Origin: Microterricola gilva
GTDB taxonomy: Bacteria; Actinomycetota; Actinomycetes; Actinomycetales; Microbacteriaceae
Assembly (NCBI RefSeq): GCF_004217495.1
Contig: NZ_SHLC01000001.1
Span: 372,001-436,000 of the forward strand
Direction: 5' to 3'
Length of the DNA: 64,000 nucleotides
Part shown: piece after piece, positions 17,098 through 24,982 of the stretch
How positions within the stretch are numbered: the first letter of the stretch is position 1
Layout: the number at the start of each line of letters is the position of its first letter
The notes under the pieces: model-generated
What the model was told of the DNA's origin: nothing
The model's input: the letters and a program-made list of their open reading frames with translations, nothing else
The model's database searches: none
Translations under genes and position numbers: made by a program

Positions 17098-17781
17098 TCA
17101 GCACGCACCCCAGAGGCCGGCGCCGGATTCCGCGGCGGCGGCCTCTGACTGCTGGAACAGCGCTGTGTGCGCCCGGTTCGGGTCGATCTGCAGCACGGTG
17201 GCCGCGCCGCCCAGCAGCAGCTCGTTGTTGACGAAGCGGCCGTCATCCGTCCACATCAGCAACAGGCTGCGGCCGTACTTGTCGGTGGGATTCACGTCGG
17301 TGAGCGCCCACGCCGTGCTGCCCTCCGGCAGCAGCGCGCGGAGCGCCTCCGTCGCCTCCGCACCGAAGCACTCGGCGTTCTCGCCCACCTCTGGGGTGTC
17401 GATGCCGAGCAGGCGCACCTTGGTCTTCTCGGTGCTGCCGAGCACTGCGGTCGGCTGCTCCGGGTAGACGAAGAGGGTGTCGCCGTCGTGGACGTAGTCG
17501 ACTGTGACGGCGACGGCCGAATCCGGGCGGGGCGGCGCGGCCGCCGCGGGCCCTGCCTCGAGACCCTGCTCGCTCGCCGCTCCGCTCTCGATACCGCTGC
17601 CGGCGCCGCTGTCCGTGCTGCCGAGAGCATCGAACCAGCCCAGCTTCGGCGCCCAGATGGCGGCGGTGGCCAGGAGCACGAGCGCGAGCGGGATGAACAG
17701 GCGCAGCCACGGGTTCATGCGGCGCTGGCGTGACGCGGGAGTTCGGGAGGAGGGGGAGGGCACCACGTGAGCGTACGGCAT
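17098..17781 (-). CDS. Secreted or membrane-anchored thermonuclease (SNase-fold)
   Basis: 227 residues with an N-terminal membrane anchor (about 26-45), an Ala/Ser/Gly linker, then a staphylococcal-nuclease domain. Visible active-site elements are VRLLGIDTPEVG (Arg, Asp and Glu of the catalytic set) and DKYGRSLL (second Arg). The C-terminus GAGLWGAC fits the family. The start may instead be the ATG at 17718, which would still keep the anchor. It would degrade extracellular nucleic acid. Confidence 0.85.
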   Translation of the reverse strand: MPYAHVVPSPSSRTPASRQRRMNPWLRLFIPLALVLLATAAIWAPKLGWFDALGSTDSGAGSGIESGAASEQGLEAGPAAAAPPRPDSAVAVTVDYVHDGDTLFVYPEQPTAVLGSTEKTKVRLLGIDTPEVGENAECFGAEATEALRALLPEGSTAWALTDVNPTDKYGRSLLLMWTDDGRFVNNELLLGGAATVLQIDPNRAHTALFQQSEAAAAESGAGLWGAC

Positions 17782-17819
17782 CCGCCCGACGGGGTCGTCA
17801 CACTGCGGGCCCGAGCAGA

Positions 17820-17892
17820 CGCGACGGCAGGATTCGAACCTGCGAATGACGGGCTATGAGACCGTTCCCTTTGACCACTTGGGTACGCCGCG
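17820..17892 (-). tRNA. tRNA with CAU anticodon (Met or Ile2 type, atypical)
   Basis: The minus strand folds into a cloverleaf. The acceptor is CGCGGCG/CGTCGCG (seven pairs, one G-U), the D-stem CCC/GGG, the T-arm GCAGG-TTCGAAT-CCTGC, and the anticodon loop CTCATAG gives CAU. Oddities: the anticodon stem has one mismatch (31-39), the D-arm resembles tRNA-Tyr/Leu-type arms, position 73 would be U and no CCA is encoded. It lacks the three G-C anticodon pairs of initiator tRNA. It may be an elongator Met, an Ile2 (lysidine) or a decayed copy. Confidence 0.75.
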
Positions 17893-17944
17893 ATGCCTCG
17901 ACACTACGGAGGCCGGCGGCGCGGGTGTGCCGTGTTGCGGAGCC

Positions 17945-18697
17945 CTACGCCGCGTGACGCCGTGTGAAGCGCTCCACGAAGCGGGTCATGATCTTCGGCG
18001 GTTCGGTGACGACGGATGCCGCGAGCCTGGCCGCGACCTCGTCGAGCTCGTGCGCGGGGAAGTAGCCGTGCTCCTTGTAGACGTGTGCGCGCGCGATGAA
18101 GTCCAGCGGCAGCACCTCGGGGTGGAACTGCGTGGCGTAGACATTCGCCCCGACGCGGTAGATCTGCACCGGGCAGGCCTCGCTCGTGGCGAGGAGCGTG
18201 GCCGACGCGGGCAGCACGCTCGTCGCCTCCTTGTGGCCGACGAGCGCAGTGAAGCTCGGCTCGAGGCCGGCGAGCAGCGGGTCGGCCAGGCCGTCGGCGG
18301 TGAGTGTCACGGTGACGGGCCCGGCCTCCTCACCGAACTCGGTGCCGACGACGCCGCCCTGGCACTGGGTGAGCATGCCGATGCCGTAGCAGGTGAAGAG
18401 CACGGGGAAGTCAGTGGAGACCGCCCAGTCGGCGAGCTTCGCGAGGTCGTGCTCGACGCGCAGCTGCGTCGGCGACTTCCGCTCGGAGAGCTGGGTGATG
18501 TTGTAAGGGCTGCCGCCGACGATCACCCCGGCGAATCCGTCGAGCGGCAACGGGGGCAGCGCGTCGACATCCAGCCGGTGGTGCAGCAACTCGGTGGGAC
18601 CGAGGCCGGTCGCGGCGAGCATCGCCTCGTACTCCGGGGTCACCGCGTCTTCCTCCGGGCGCGCCGAGAGGAAGAGGAACGGAGTGCTCGTGGTCAT
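17945..18697 (-). CDS. Class I glutamine amidotransferase domain protein (GMP-synthase-like)
   Basis: 250 residues. The nucleophile elbow FTCYGIGM and the FHPE motif (QFHPEV) give the catalytic Cys and His-Glu of class I GATases, and GGSPYNI forms the oxyanion region. There is no synthetase domain, so this is a stand-alone amidotransferase or gamma-glutamyl hydrolase of the kind often annotated GMP synthase-like. Its start overlaps the stop of the preceding minus-strand gene by one base (TGATG). Confidence 0.88.
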   Translation of the reverse strand: MTTSTPFLFLSARPEEDAVTPEYEAMLAATGLGPTELLHHRLDVDALPPLPLDGFAGVIVGGSPYNITQLSERKSPTQLRVEHDLAKLADWAVSTDFPVLFTCYGIGMLTQCQGGVVGTEFGEEAGPVTVTLTADGLADPLLAGLEPSFTALVGHKEATSVLPASATLLATSEACPVQIYRVGANVYATQFHPEVLPLDFIARAHVYKEHGYFPAHELDEVAARLAASVVTEPPKIMTRFVERFTRRHAA

Positions 18698-19473
18698 CAG
18701 CGGCGTTTGCCCTTCTTGCCCTTGTTGGAGTGCGGCCGGCCGGGGTTGGGGTTCGGGCGGTGGCCGTTTCCGGCGACCTTCTTCTTGGCCTGGCCGGGCT
18801 TCTTCTGCTTGCCCGATGCCTCGCGCACCGCACGGGCGGCGGCCTTGGCCTTGGCGGCCCGGCTGAGAACCTTGCCGTTGGCGTCGGTCTCCGGCGCGAT
18901 CCCGCGCGAGCTCTGCGCGGTGCGGCCGCGCACGATGCCGACGAACTCCTCGACCTGCTCGGTCGTCGCATCGACCGGCCAGGCGATCGCGATGCGGGTC
19001 TCTGCGGCATCCGTCACCGGCTTGGCGGTCAGGTCCTTGCGGCTGTGCAGCCTGGCGATGCTGTGCGGCACGATGATCGGGCCGACGCCGGCTGCGACGA
19101 GCTCCATCGCGATGCCGAGATCCGGGTCGCCCGGCGCGTAGCCCGTCGTGCTCTCGCCGGCGAGCTCGGCCAGCTCAGCCAGGGTGAGCTCGTCGAGCTT
19201 GGCGATGGCGTGGTCCTTGGGCACGACGACGACGGCCACCTCGGAGTAGAGAGGGATGACGCTCAGCTCGAGCGCGTCAGGGGCGTTCAGCGGCAGGCGC
19301 ACGAGCACGAGATCGGCGTGGCCAGCTGCGCCCGGTTCCGCGCTGAGCGGATCGAGCTGCGCGCTCTGCGGCAGCGAGAACGCCTCGATCGCGACATCCG
19401 CGAATCGCTCTTTCCAGATGCGGATCCACTTGGTGGGGGTGACCCCTTCAACGAAGCCGAGCTTGAGTGTCAC
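18697..19473 (-). CDS. LysR-type effector-binding domain without DNA-binding domain, Lys/Arg tail
   Basis: 258 residues. The first about 190 look like the periplasmic-binding-like effector domain of a LysR regulator (LKLGFVEGVTPTKW at the start, VVVVPKDHAIA, YAPGDPDLGIAMELVAAGVG). No helix-turn-helix precedes it: the ATG at 19473 starts directly at the first strand. The last about 60 residues are rich in Lys, Arg, Pro and Gly, ending GKKGKRR. Such proteins occur in actinobacteria near DUF5997 genes, as here (divergent, 98 bases away). Confidence 0.85.
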   Translation of the reverse strand: MTLKLGFVEGVTPTKWIRIWKERFADVAIEAFSLPQSAQLDPLSAEPGAAGHADLVLVRLPLNAPDALELSVIPLYSEVAVVVVPKDHAIAKLDELTLAELAELAGESTTGYAPGDPDLGIAMELVAAGVGPIIVPHSIARLHSRKDLTAKPVTDAAETRIAIAWPVDATTEQVEEFVGIVRGRTAQSSRGIAPETDANGKVLSRAAKAKAAARAVREASGKQKKPGQAKKKVAGNGHRPNPNPGRPHSNKGKKGKRR

Positions 19474-19571
19474 GAGGGTTCCTTCTGCTGGCTGGGCCCC
19501 GCGCGACGACCTCGCGCTGGGCGGTGGGCACCGGATGCCGAACCCACAGCTTCAGGCTATACGCTGGGCAG

Positions 19572-20051
19572 GTGAGTACCGAAGAGAGCAATCCAGTCGC
19601 GCCAGCCGCCGACAACGCCGAGGCACCCGTTTACGTCGAAGACAAGCGTCAGCAGCCCAAGCCCAAGAAGCAGCAAATCATGAAGCCGGAGACGGCGGCC
19701 AAGAAGCTCGGCATTCTGCTGAGCGCCGCCCCCGCAGAGTTCACCAGCGAGCCGATCACCCGTGACGGCCTCGAAGCGATCATCGCCGAGCCGCCCGTCT
19801 GGCTCGTCGAGCTGCGTGCCAACGGCCCGCACCCGCGCCCCGTCGTCGCCGCCAAGCTCGGCGTCTCGATCTCCGGCCTGATCCGTGCCGACGTCACCGA
19901 GCCGCTGACCACCGCCGAGATCAAGCACCTGCTCGAGACCAAGCCGCAGTGGCTCGTCGTCGAGCGCGCGACCCAGCACGAGGTGCGCGAGGAGCAGATC
20001 CGCGTGAAGAACGCGAAGGCCGGCAAGGAAGCGCTCAAGAAGACGAAGTAA
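19572..20051 (+). CDS. DUF5997-family protein
   Basis: 159 residues. An acidic, disordered N-terminus (about 1-25) and a basic patch (PKPKKQQ) are followed by a helical domain with KLGILLSAAPAEF, PPVWLVELRANGPHPRP and KLGVSISGLIRADV. The GTG at 19572 gives the family start. The function is unknown. It is divergent from the LysR-like gene and the two probably share a promoter region. A strong hairpin follows it. Confidence 0.8.
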   Translation: MSTEESNPVAPAADNAEAPVYVEDKRQQPKPKKQQIMKPETAAKKLGILLSAAPAEFTSEPITRDGLEAIIAEPPVWLVELRANGPHPRPVVAAKLGVSISGLIRADVTEPLTTAEIKHLLETKPQWLVVERATQHEVREEQIRVKNAKAGKEALKKTK

Positions 20052-20058
20052 CGATCGG

Positions 20059-20143
20059 GACGTTTGTCGAGACCGGGGCACTGCCCCTGACAAATGTCCA
20101 TCATGTGGCGGGGCTGCTCATACCTAGTGTGTGATGCAGCCCC
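20059..20143 (+). promoter_or_regulatory. Two stacked hairpins between DUF5997 and mmsA
   Basis: GACGTTTGTC (20059-20068) pairs with GACAAATGTC (20089-20098) around an inner GGGGC/GCCCC helix (20075-20087). A second stem GGGGCTGC/GCAGCCCC (20110-20117 with 20136-20143) ends 18 bases before the mmsA start. The first probably terminates the DUF5997 transcript; the second lies in the mmsA leader and could affect translation. Confidence 0.55.
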
Positions 20144-20161
20144 ACAGAGAGAGAACCCCAC

Positions 20162-21670
20162 ATGAGCGAGAAGCAACTGCCAACCATCCCGCACTGGATC
20201 GACGGCACCCGTCACGAATCCACGAGCGGTCGCACCGCGCCGGTCTACGACCCAGCTCTCGGTGTCGTGACCGCGAACGTCGGCCTCGCCGACCAGGGCG
20301 AGATCGAGAAGGCCATCGCCTCCGCGGCCGCCGCCTTCCCCGCGTGGAGCGCGACCTCGATGGCCAAGCGCCAGTCGATCGTCTTCGCCTTCCGCGAGCT
20401 GCTGAGCGCCCGCAAGCACGAGCTGGCCGCGATCATCACCAGCGAGCACGGCAAGGCCCTCTCGGATGCCGCGGGCGAGGTGCAGCGCGGCCTCGAGGTC
20501 GTCGAGCTCGCCACCGGTTTCCCGCACCTGGTCAAGGGTGACTTCTCCGAGAACGTCTCCACCGGTGTCGACGTGTACTCGACCAAGCAGGCGCTCGGCG
20601 TCGTCGGGGTCATCAGCCCGTTCAACTTCCCTGCCATGGTGCCGCTCTGGTTCTTCCCGATCGCGATCGCGGTCGGCAACACCGTCGTGCTGAAGCCGTC
20701 GGAGAAGGACCCGTCCGCCGCGCTCTGGCTGGCGGAGCTATGGAAGGAGGCCGGTCTGCCCGACGGCGTCTTCACCGTGCTCAACGGCGACAAGGAGGCC
20801 GTCGACGGCCTGCTCACCCACCCGGAGGTCAAGGCGATCTCCTTCGTCGGCTCCACCCCGATCGCGCAGTACATCTACGAGACGGCCGCCAAGCACGGCA
20901 AGCGCGTGCAGGCTCTCGGCGGCGCGAAGAACCACATGCTGGTGCTTCCGGATGCCGACCTCGACCTCGTGGCGGACCAGGCCATCAACGCGGGCTTCGG
21001 CTCGGCCGGTGAGCGCTGCATGGCCATCTCCGTCGTCCTCGCCGTCGAGCCCGTTGCCGACGTGCTGATCGAGAAGATCACCGAGCGCATCGCGACGCTG
21101 CGCATCGGCGACGGCCGCCGTGACCTCGACATGGGCCCGCTCGTGACCGAGGCGCACCGCGACAAGGTCGCCTCCTACATCGACATCGCGGCCGCGGATG
21201 GCGCGACCGTCGTCGTCGACGGGCGTGGCATCGAGGTCGACGGCGACCCGAACGGCTTCTGGCTCGGCCCGACCCTGCTCGACGCCGTTCCGACGAGCAG
21301 TCGGGTCTACACGGAGGAGATCTTCGGACCGGTGCTCTCCATCGTGCGCGTGGCGAGCTACACCGAGGGCCTCGAGCTCATCAACTCCGGCCAGTTCGGC
21401 AACGGAACGGCCATCTTCACCAACGACGGCGGCGCCGCCCGCCGCTTCCAGAACGAGGTCGAGGTCGGCATGATCGGCATCAACGTGCCGATCCCGGTTC
21501 CCGTCGCGTACCACTCCTTCGGTGGCTGGAAGGACTCGCTGTTCGGTGACTCGAAGGCCTACGGCGTCGCCGGCTTCGACTTCTACACCCGTCAGAAGGC
21601 GATCACGAGCCGCTGGCTCGACCCGGCCACCCACGGCGGCATCAACCTCGGCTTCCCCGAGAACGAGTAG
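20162..21670 (+). CDS. mmsA: CoA-acylating methylmalonate-semialdehyde dehydrogenase
   Basis: 502 residues, aldehyde dehydrogenase fold. The catalytic Cys286 is in GERCMAIS. The usual general-base Glu is replaced by Asn257 (GGAKNHM), as in the CoA-dependent MmsA group. It converts methylmalonate semialdehyde to propionyl-CoA or malonate semialdehyde to acetyl-CoA, with CO2 release and NADH. With the class III aminotransferase and the PucR gene next door it forms a likely route for beta-alanine, 3-aminoisobutyrate or related amino acids. Confidence 0.93.
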   Translation: MSEKQLPTIPHWIDGTRHESTSGRTAPVYDPALGVVTANVGLADQGEIEKAIASAAAAFPAWSATSMAKRQSIVFAFRELLSARKHELAAIITSEHGKALSDAAGEVQRGLEVVELATGFPHLVKGDFSENVSTGVDVYSTKQALGVVGVISPFNFPAMVPLWFFPIAIAVGNTVVLKPSEKDPSAALWLAELWKEAGLPDGVFTVLNGDKEAVDGLLTHPEVKAISFVGSTPIAQYIYETAAKHGKRVQALGGAKNHMLVLPDADLDLVADQAINAGFGSAGERCMAISVVLAVEPVADVLIEKITERIATLRIGDGRRDLDMGPLVTEAHRDKVASYIDIAAADGATVVVDGRGIEVDGDPNGFWLGPTLLDAVPTSSRVYTEEIFGPVLSIVRVASYTEGLELINSGQFGNGTAIFTNDGGAARRFQNEVEVGMIGINVPIPVPVAYHSFGGWKDSLFGDSKAYGVAGFDFYTRQKAITSRWLDPATHGGINLGFPENE

Positions 21671-21684
21671 CCCCGCAGCCACTG

Positions 21685-21737
21685 AACTCGAAGAATCGGC
21701 TGCATTCTCGCGGGAGATGCCGCCGATTCTTCGAGTT
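21685..21737. terminator. Long bidirectional terminator between mmsA and pucR-type gene
   Basis: AACTCGAAGAATCGGC (21685-21700) pairs perfectly with GCCGATTCTTCGAGTT (21722-21737), 16 bases, and the 21-base loop can form a short GCAT/ATGC helix. It separates convergent genes. Confidence 0.85.
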
Positions 21738-21766
21738 GGGCGCGGTACGAGGACAGCCGGGCCGCG

Positions 21767-23305
21767 CTACTCGGTGAACTGCACCGCTGCCCAGAGCTCC
21801 AGGCGGTCCTGCAACAGGTCGAGGTCGAGCCCGAGCAGCGTTCCAGCGAGGTCGATCCGGTTGCGCAGCGTGTGCCGGTGGATGCCGAGCCGCTGCGCCG
21901 TCGGCTCCCACGCGCAGTTGTTGGCGATCCAGGCGCGCAGGGTCGGCACCAGCGCGGTCCCCTCCCTCGCGTCGTGGCCGGCGACCGGAAGCAGCACGCC
22001 GCGGGCGACCGCAGCGGCTCTGTCGGTGCTGAGGAGGCCCAGCATGCCGTCGCCGAGCAACTCGGTGAAGCCGACGTCATCCGCCCCCGTCTCCACCGCG
22101 CGCGCCAGTGCGCGCTCGGCCTCGGTGACCCCGCGGCCCAGCTCGGCGTAGCGCATGGGGGTGGAGCTGCCGACGGTCGCCCGGTGCGCGGCGAAGAGCT
22201 CGCGCAGGTCGCCGCCGTGCTTCTCTCCGGCGATCGCGACGATGTGATCGTTGCGCTGTGCGTAGAAGACCCCGCCGCGGTGCTCGTCGGATTCGAGCTC
22301 CAACGCCTCGAGCAGGTGGTCGCCGTGCTGTGCGTCGCGCACAACAGAGACCGTGATCGGCTCCTCCGGCAGTCGGCCCCACACCTTCTCCGCTGTGCGA
22401 TCGGCGACGGTGCGGTCGCCGGCGAGGAGCTGCTCGAGCAGGCCGGCCCGGAGGTGGCGCCGCGCGTTGTCGAGCGCGCGGTTCTGCTCCAGGGCGAGGC
22501 TGGCGAGGCCGATCACGCTGCCGAGAAGATCGGCGCCGGCCGGGTCCATCGCCTCAGAGGTCCCGAGGGCCAGGGCGCCGCGGAGGCGCTTGCCGCCGCC
22601 GAGCGTCTGCAGCGTGAACTCCTGCGGCCCGCTCTGGCGGGAGGCGGAGCGGGTGCCCTTCTTCAGCGCCTGCGTGGCGGCATCCGCCACGGAGTCGACG
22701 AGGTCACCTGGGATGGGGTGCCGGGTCGGGAACGGCACCCGATTGCCGGCCGCATCGAAGAGCAGCACCCAGCAACCGAGCTGCTTCTCGAGCTCGGCGA
22801 GGATCGAGCGCAGGCCGTCGGGGCGCAGCGCGGCGCGGGAGATGGCCCGCTGGGCGTTGAGCGACCACTCAACGCGCGCCAGCTGCTCGCGCGAGAGTTC
22901 GGCGGAGATGAAGCGGATGATGGCGATGAACGGCGTGCGGTTCGAGACCTCGAGCAGCGGCATCCCCGCGCGCTCGCAGGCGCTGATGAGGCGGGGCGGG
23001 ATCTGCGGGTGGATCACGGCCGTGGCGAAGCCGAGGCCCCGGATGCCGAGGGCGGCGAGCCGCTCGACGTAGGCGTCGTAATACTCCTGCGCCCTGGCAC
23101 GCTGCGGGAACTGGGCACCGTCGGTGAGCAGCAGCTGCCCAGGCTCGAGGAACTCGGTCGGGTCGGCCAGGTCGGAGCTGTGCACCCAGCTGAGCGGCTC
23201 GTCGAGCGCGCCATCCGGTGCACCGGCCGGGGCGCCGTCCCGAACGTTGACGACGCGCACGTTGAACGCCGGGTTCTGCAGGATCGCCCGGATGGATGGT
23301 GGCAT
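21767..23305 (-). CDS. PucR-family transcriptional regulator
   Basis: 512 residues. The N-terminal PucR ligand domain (about 1-130, with LLLTDGAQFP) is followed by a GGDEF-like middle region. The C-terminal PucR helix-turn-helix (about 450-510) shows NNCAWEPTAQRLGIHRHTLR and NRIDLAGTLLGLDL. It lies between mmsA (convergent) and a class III aminotransferase (divergent), the expected position for their regulator. PucR proteins act as activators of purine or amino-compound catabolism; the ligand is not known here. Confidence 0.92.
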   Translation of the reverse strand: MPPSIRAILQNPAFNVRVVNVRDGAPAGAPDGALDEPLSWVHSSDLADPTEFLEPGQLLLTDGAQFPQRARAQEYYDAYVERLAALGIRGLGFATAVIHPQIPPRLISACERAGMPLLEVSNRTPFIAIIRFISAELSREQLARVEWSLNAQRAISRAALRPDGLRSILAELEKQLGCWVLLFDAAGNRVPFPTRHPIPGDLVDSVADAATQALKKGTRSASRQSGPQEFTLQTLGGGKRLRGALALGTSEAMDPAGADLLGSVIGLASLALEQNRALDNARRHLRAGLLEQLLAGDRTVADRTAEKVWGRLPEEPITVSVVRDAQHGDHLLEALELESDEHRGGVFYAQRNDHIVAIAGEKHGGDLRELFAAHRATVGSSTPMRYAELGRGVTEAERALARAVETGADDVGFTELLGDGMLGLLSTDRAAAVARGVLLPVAGHDAREGTALVPTLRAWIANNCAWEPTAQRLGIHRHTLRNRIDLAGTLLGLDLDLLQDRLELWAAVQFTE

Positions 23306-23339
23306 CTCTGCTCGCTTCCGACTCTGTGCTGGTGACGTG

Positions 23340-23408
23340 CTGCGCAGCTGAGGTTCTGCGCAGCTCGCGCTGTGTACATATGTTGAGACAACTACGCGCG
23401 ACTATACA
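23340..23408. promoter_or_regulatory. Divergent promoter with two palindromic CTGCGCAG copies
   Basis: The self-complementary octamer CTGCGCAG occurs at 23340-23347 and 23356-23363, 16 bases apart, each followed by CT (direct repeat CTGCGCAGCT). An AT-richer part follows with TTGAGA (23383-23388) and TATACA (23403-23408), spaced only 14. The spacing of the repeats suits two dimers on one DNA face; PucR binding is inferred. Confidence 0.4.
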
Positions 23409-23473
23409 GAAGTCGAGTGGGTGGGGCGGGCTCGGTGAGTCAGGATGGTGGCATCCATGACGGAAGGACCCCC

Positions 23474-24814
23474 ATGACGACCCTCGACAGCCCCCGCGAG
23501 ACGAGCAACGCCGACGCCGTCGCGCGTGATCGCGCCAACGTCTTCCACTCCTGGTCGGCGCAGGCCGCCCTCAAGCCGCTCGCCTTCGCCGGCGGCTCTG
23601 GGACGACGATCTGGGACTACGAGGGCAACGAGTACCTCGACTTCTCGAGCCAGCTCGTCAACGTCAACATCGGGCACCAGCACCCGGCGGTCATCGCCGG
23701 CATCCAGAACCAGCTCGCCCAGCTCGCCACCCTCGCCCCGGCCCACGCCAGCGATGTGCGCGGCACGGCGGCGGAGAAGATCCTCGCGCACGCCCCGGCC
23801 AACATGAGCAAGGTGTTCTTCACCAACGGCGGTGCGGATGCCAACGAGAACGCCATCCGCATGGCACGCCTGCACACCGGGCGCGACAAGGTGATCTCGC
23901 GGTACCGCTCGTACCACGGCAACACCGGTGCGGCCATCGTCGCGACCGGGGACTGGCGCCGCATCCCCAACGAGTACGCCCGCGGGCACCTCCACGTCTT
24001 CGGCCCGTACCTCTACCGCAGCAACTTCTGGGCGACGACGCCGGAGCAGGAGAGCGAGCGCGCCCTCGAGTACCTGCGCCGAACGATCGTGGCCGAGGGT
24101 GCCGAGAGCATCGCCGCCATCCTGCTCGAGACGATCCCGGGCACGGCCGGCGTACTCGTTCCGCCGCCCGGCTACCTCGCCGGGGTGCGCGCGCTCTGCG
24201 ACGAGTTCGGTATCCTGCTCATCCTGGACGAGGTCATGTCCGGCTTCGGCCGCACGGGCGACTGGTTCGCCCTGGACGCCTTCGACGTCGTGCCCGACCT
24301 CATCACCTTCGCCAAGGGCGTCAACTCCGGCTACGTTCCGGTCGGCGGCGTCATCATCTCCGAGGAGATCGCCGCGACCTTCGACGAGCGCGTATTCCCC
24401 GGCGGCCTGACCTACTCCGGCCACCCGCTCGCCGCCGCATCGATCGTGGCCTCGATCACCGCATTCGAGGAGGAACAGATCGTCGAGAACGCCGCCATGA
24501 TCGGCCGGGACCACCTCGGCCCCGGCCTGCTCGCGCTCGCCGAGCGTCACGCCGTCATCGGCGAGGTGCGCGGCCGTGGCGTGTTCTGGGCGGTCGAGCT
24601 CGTTGCAGACCGCGAGAGCCGGACGCCGGTGGATGCCGCCTTCATGGGCGCCGTCAAGGCACAGCTGCTGCAGCGCGGCCTGCTGCCGTTCATCGCAGAC
24701 AACCGCATCCACGTCGTGCCGCCGGCCACCGTGTCGGCCGAGGAGGTCGCCAGCGCCCTCGCGATCATCGACGAGGCGCTCGGCGCGGTCACCGGAGCCC
24801 GCGCGGCGGCCTAG
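23474..24814 (+). CDS. Class III PLP aminotransferase (beta-alanine/GABA-type)
   Basis: 446 residues. The PLP lysine is Lys281 (ITFAKGVNSG), preceded by ILDEVMSGFGRTG; FFTNGGADANENA is the phosphate-binding region. The ATG at 23474 follows GGAAGGACCCCC. Class III (omega/beta) aminotransferases beside mmsA typically use beta-alanine, 3-aminoisobutyrate, GABA or taurine; which one applies is not certain. It is divergent from the PucR gene, which probably controls it. Confidence 0.9.
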   Translation: MTTLDSPRETSNADAVARDRANVFHSWSAQAALKPLAFAGGSGTTIWDYEGNEYLDFSSQLVNVNIGHQHPAVIAGIQNQLAQLATLAPAHASDVRGTAAEKILAHAPANMSKVFFTNGGADANENAIRMARLHTGRDKVISRYRSYHGNTGAAIVATGDWRRIPNEYARGHLHVFGPYLYRSNFWATTPEQESERALEYLRRTIVAEGAESIAAILLETIPGTAGVLVPPPGYLAGVRALCDEFGILLILDEVMSGFGRTGDWFALDAFDVVPDLITFAKGVNSGYVPVGGVIISEEIAATFDERVFPGGLTYSGHPLAAASIVASITAFEEEQIVENAAMIGRDHLGPGLLALAERHAVIGEVRGRGVFWAVELVADRESRTPVDAAFMGAVKAQLLQRGLLPFIADNRIHVVPPATVSAEEVASALAIIDEALGAVTGARAAA

Positions 24815-24828
24815 GCCGCACGTTGTCG

Positions 24829-24883
24829 CCGGCCCGGCGAAACCGTCGGGCCGGCCGGGTGGAGCCCTACACTCCGCCCGGCC
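24829..24883. terminator. Tandem terminator hairpins after the aminotransferase
   Basis: CCGGCCCG/CGGGCCGG (24829-24836 with 24847-24854) is followed by a 12-base stem GGCCGGGTGGAG/CTCCGCCCGGCC (24853-24864 with 24872-24883, one G-U, loop CCCTACA). They share two bases, so the two folds compete. They lie between convergent genes. Confidence 0.75.
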
Positions 24884-24892
24884 GACTCGTCT

Positions 24893-24949
24893 GCGCCACG
24901 TGCTGCGTTCCGCGCCACAGAGTGCGGCGCGGAACGCAGCAGGTGGCGC
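24893..24949. repeat. 24-base-arm inverted repeat (large intergenic palindrome)
   Basis: Arms 24893-24916 and 24926-24949 are complementary over 24 bases with a single G-G mismatch (24900/24942), around a nine-base loop. The inner 16 pairs are perfect (TGCTGCGTTCCGCGCC with its complement). It is far longer than a terminator needs to be and resembles a dispersed palindromic element. Whether it recurs in the genome cannot be seen here. Confidence 0.7.
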
Positions 24950-24982
24950 GAACAGGTTGCGCCGCGGCGGCCTCCGGTACGG

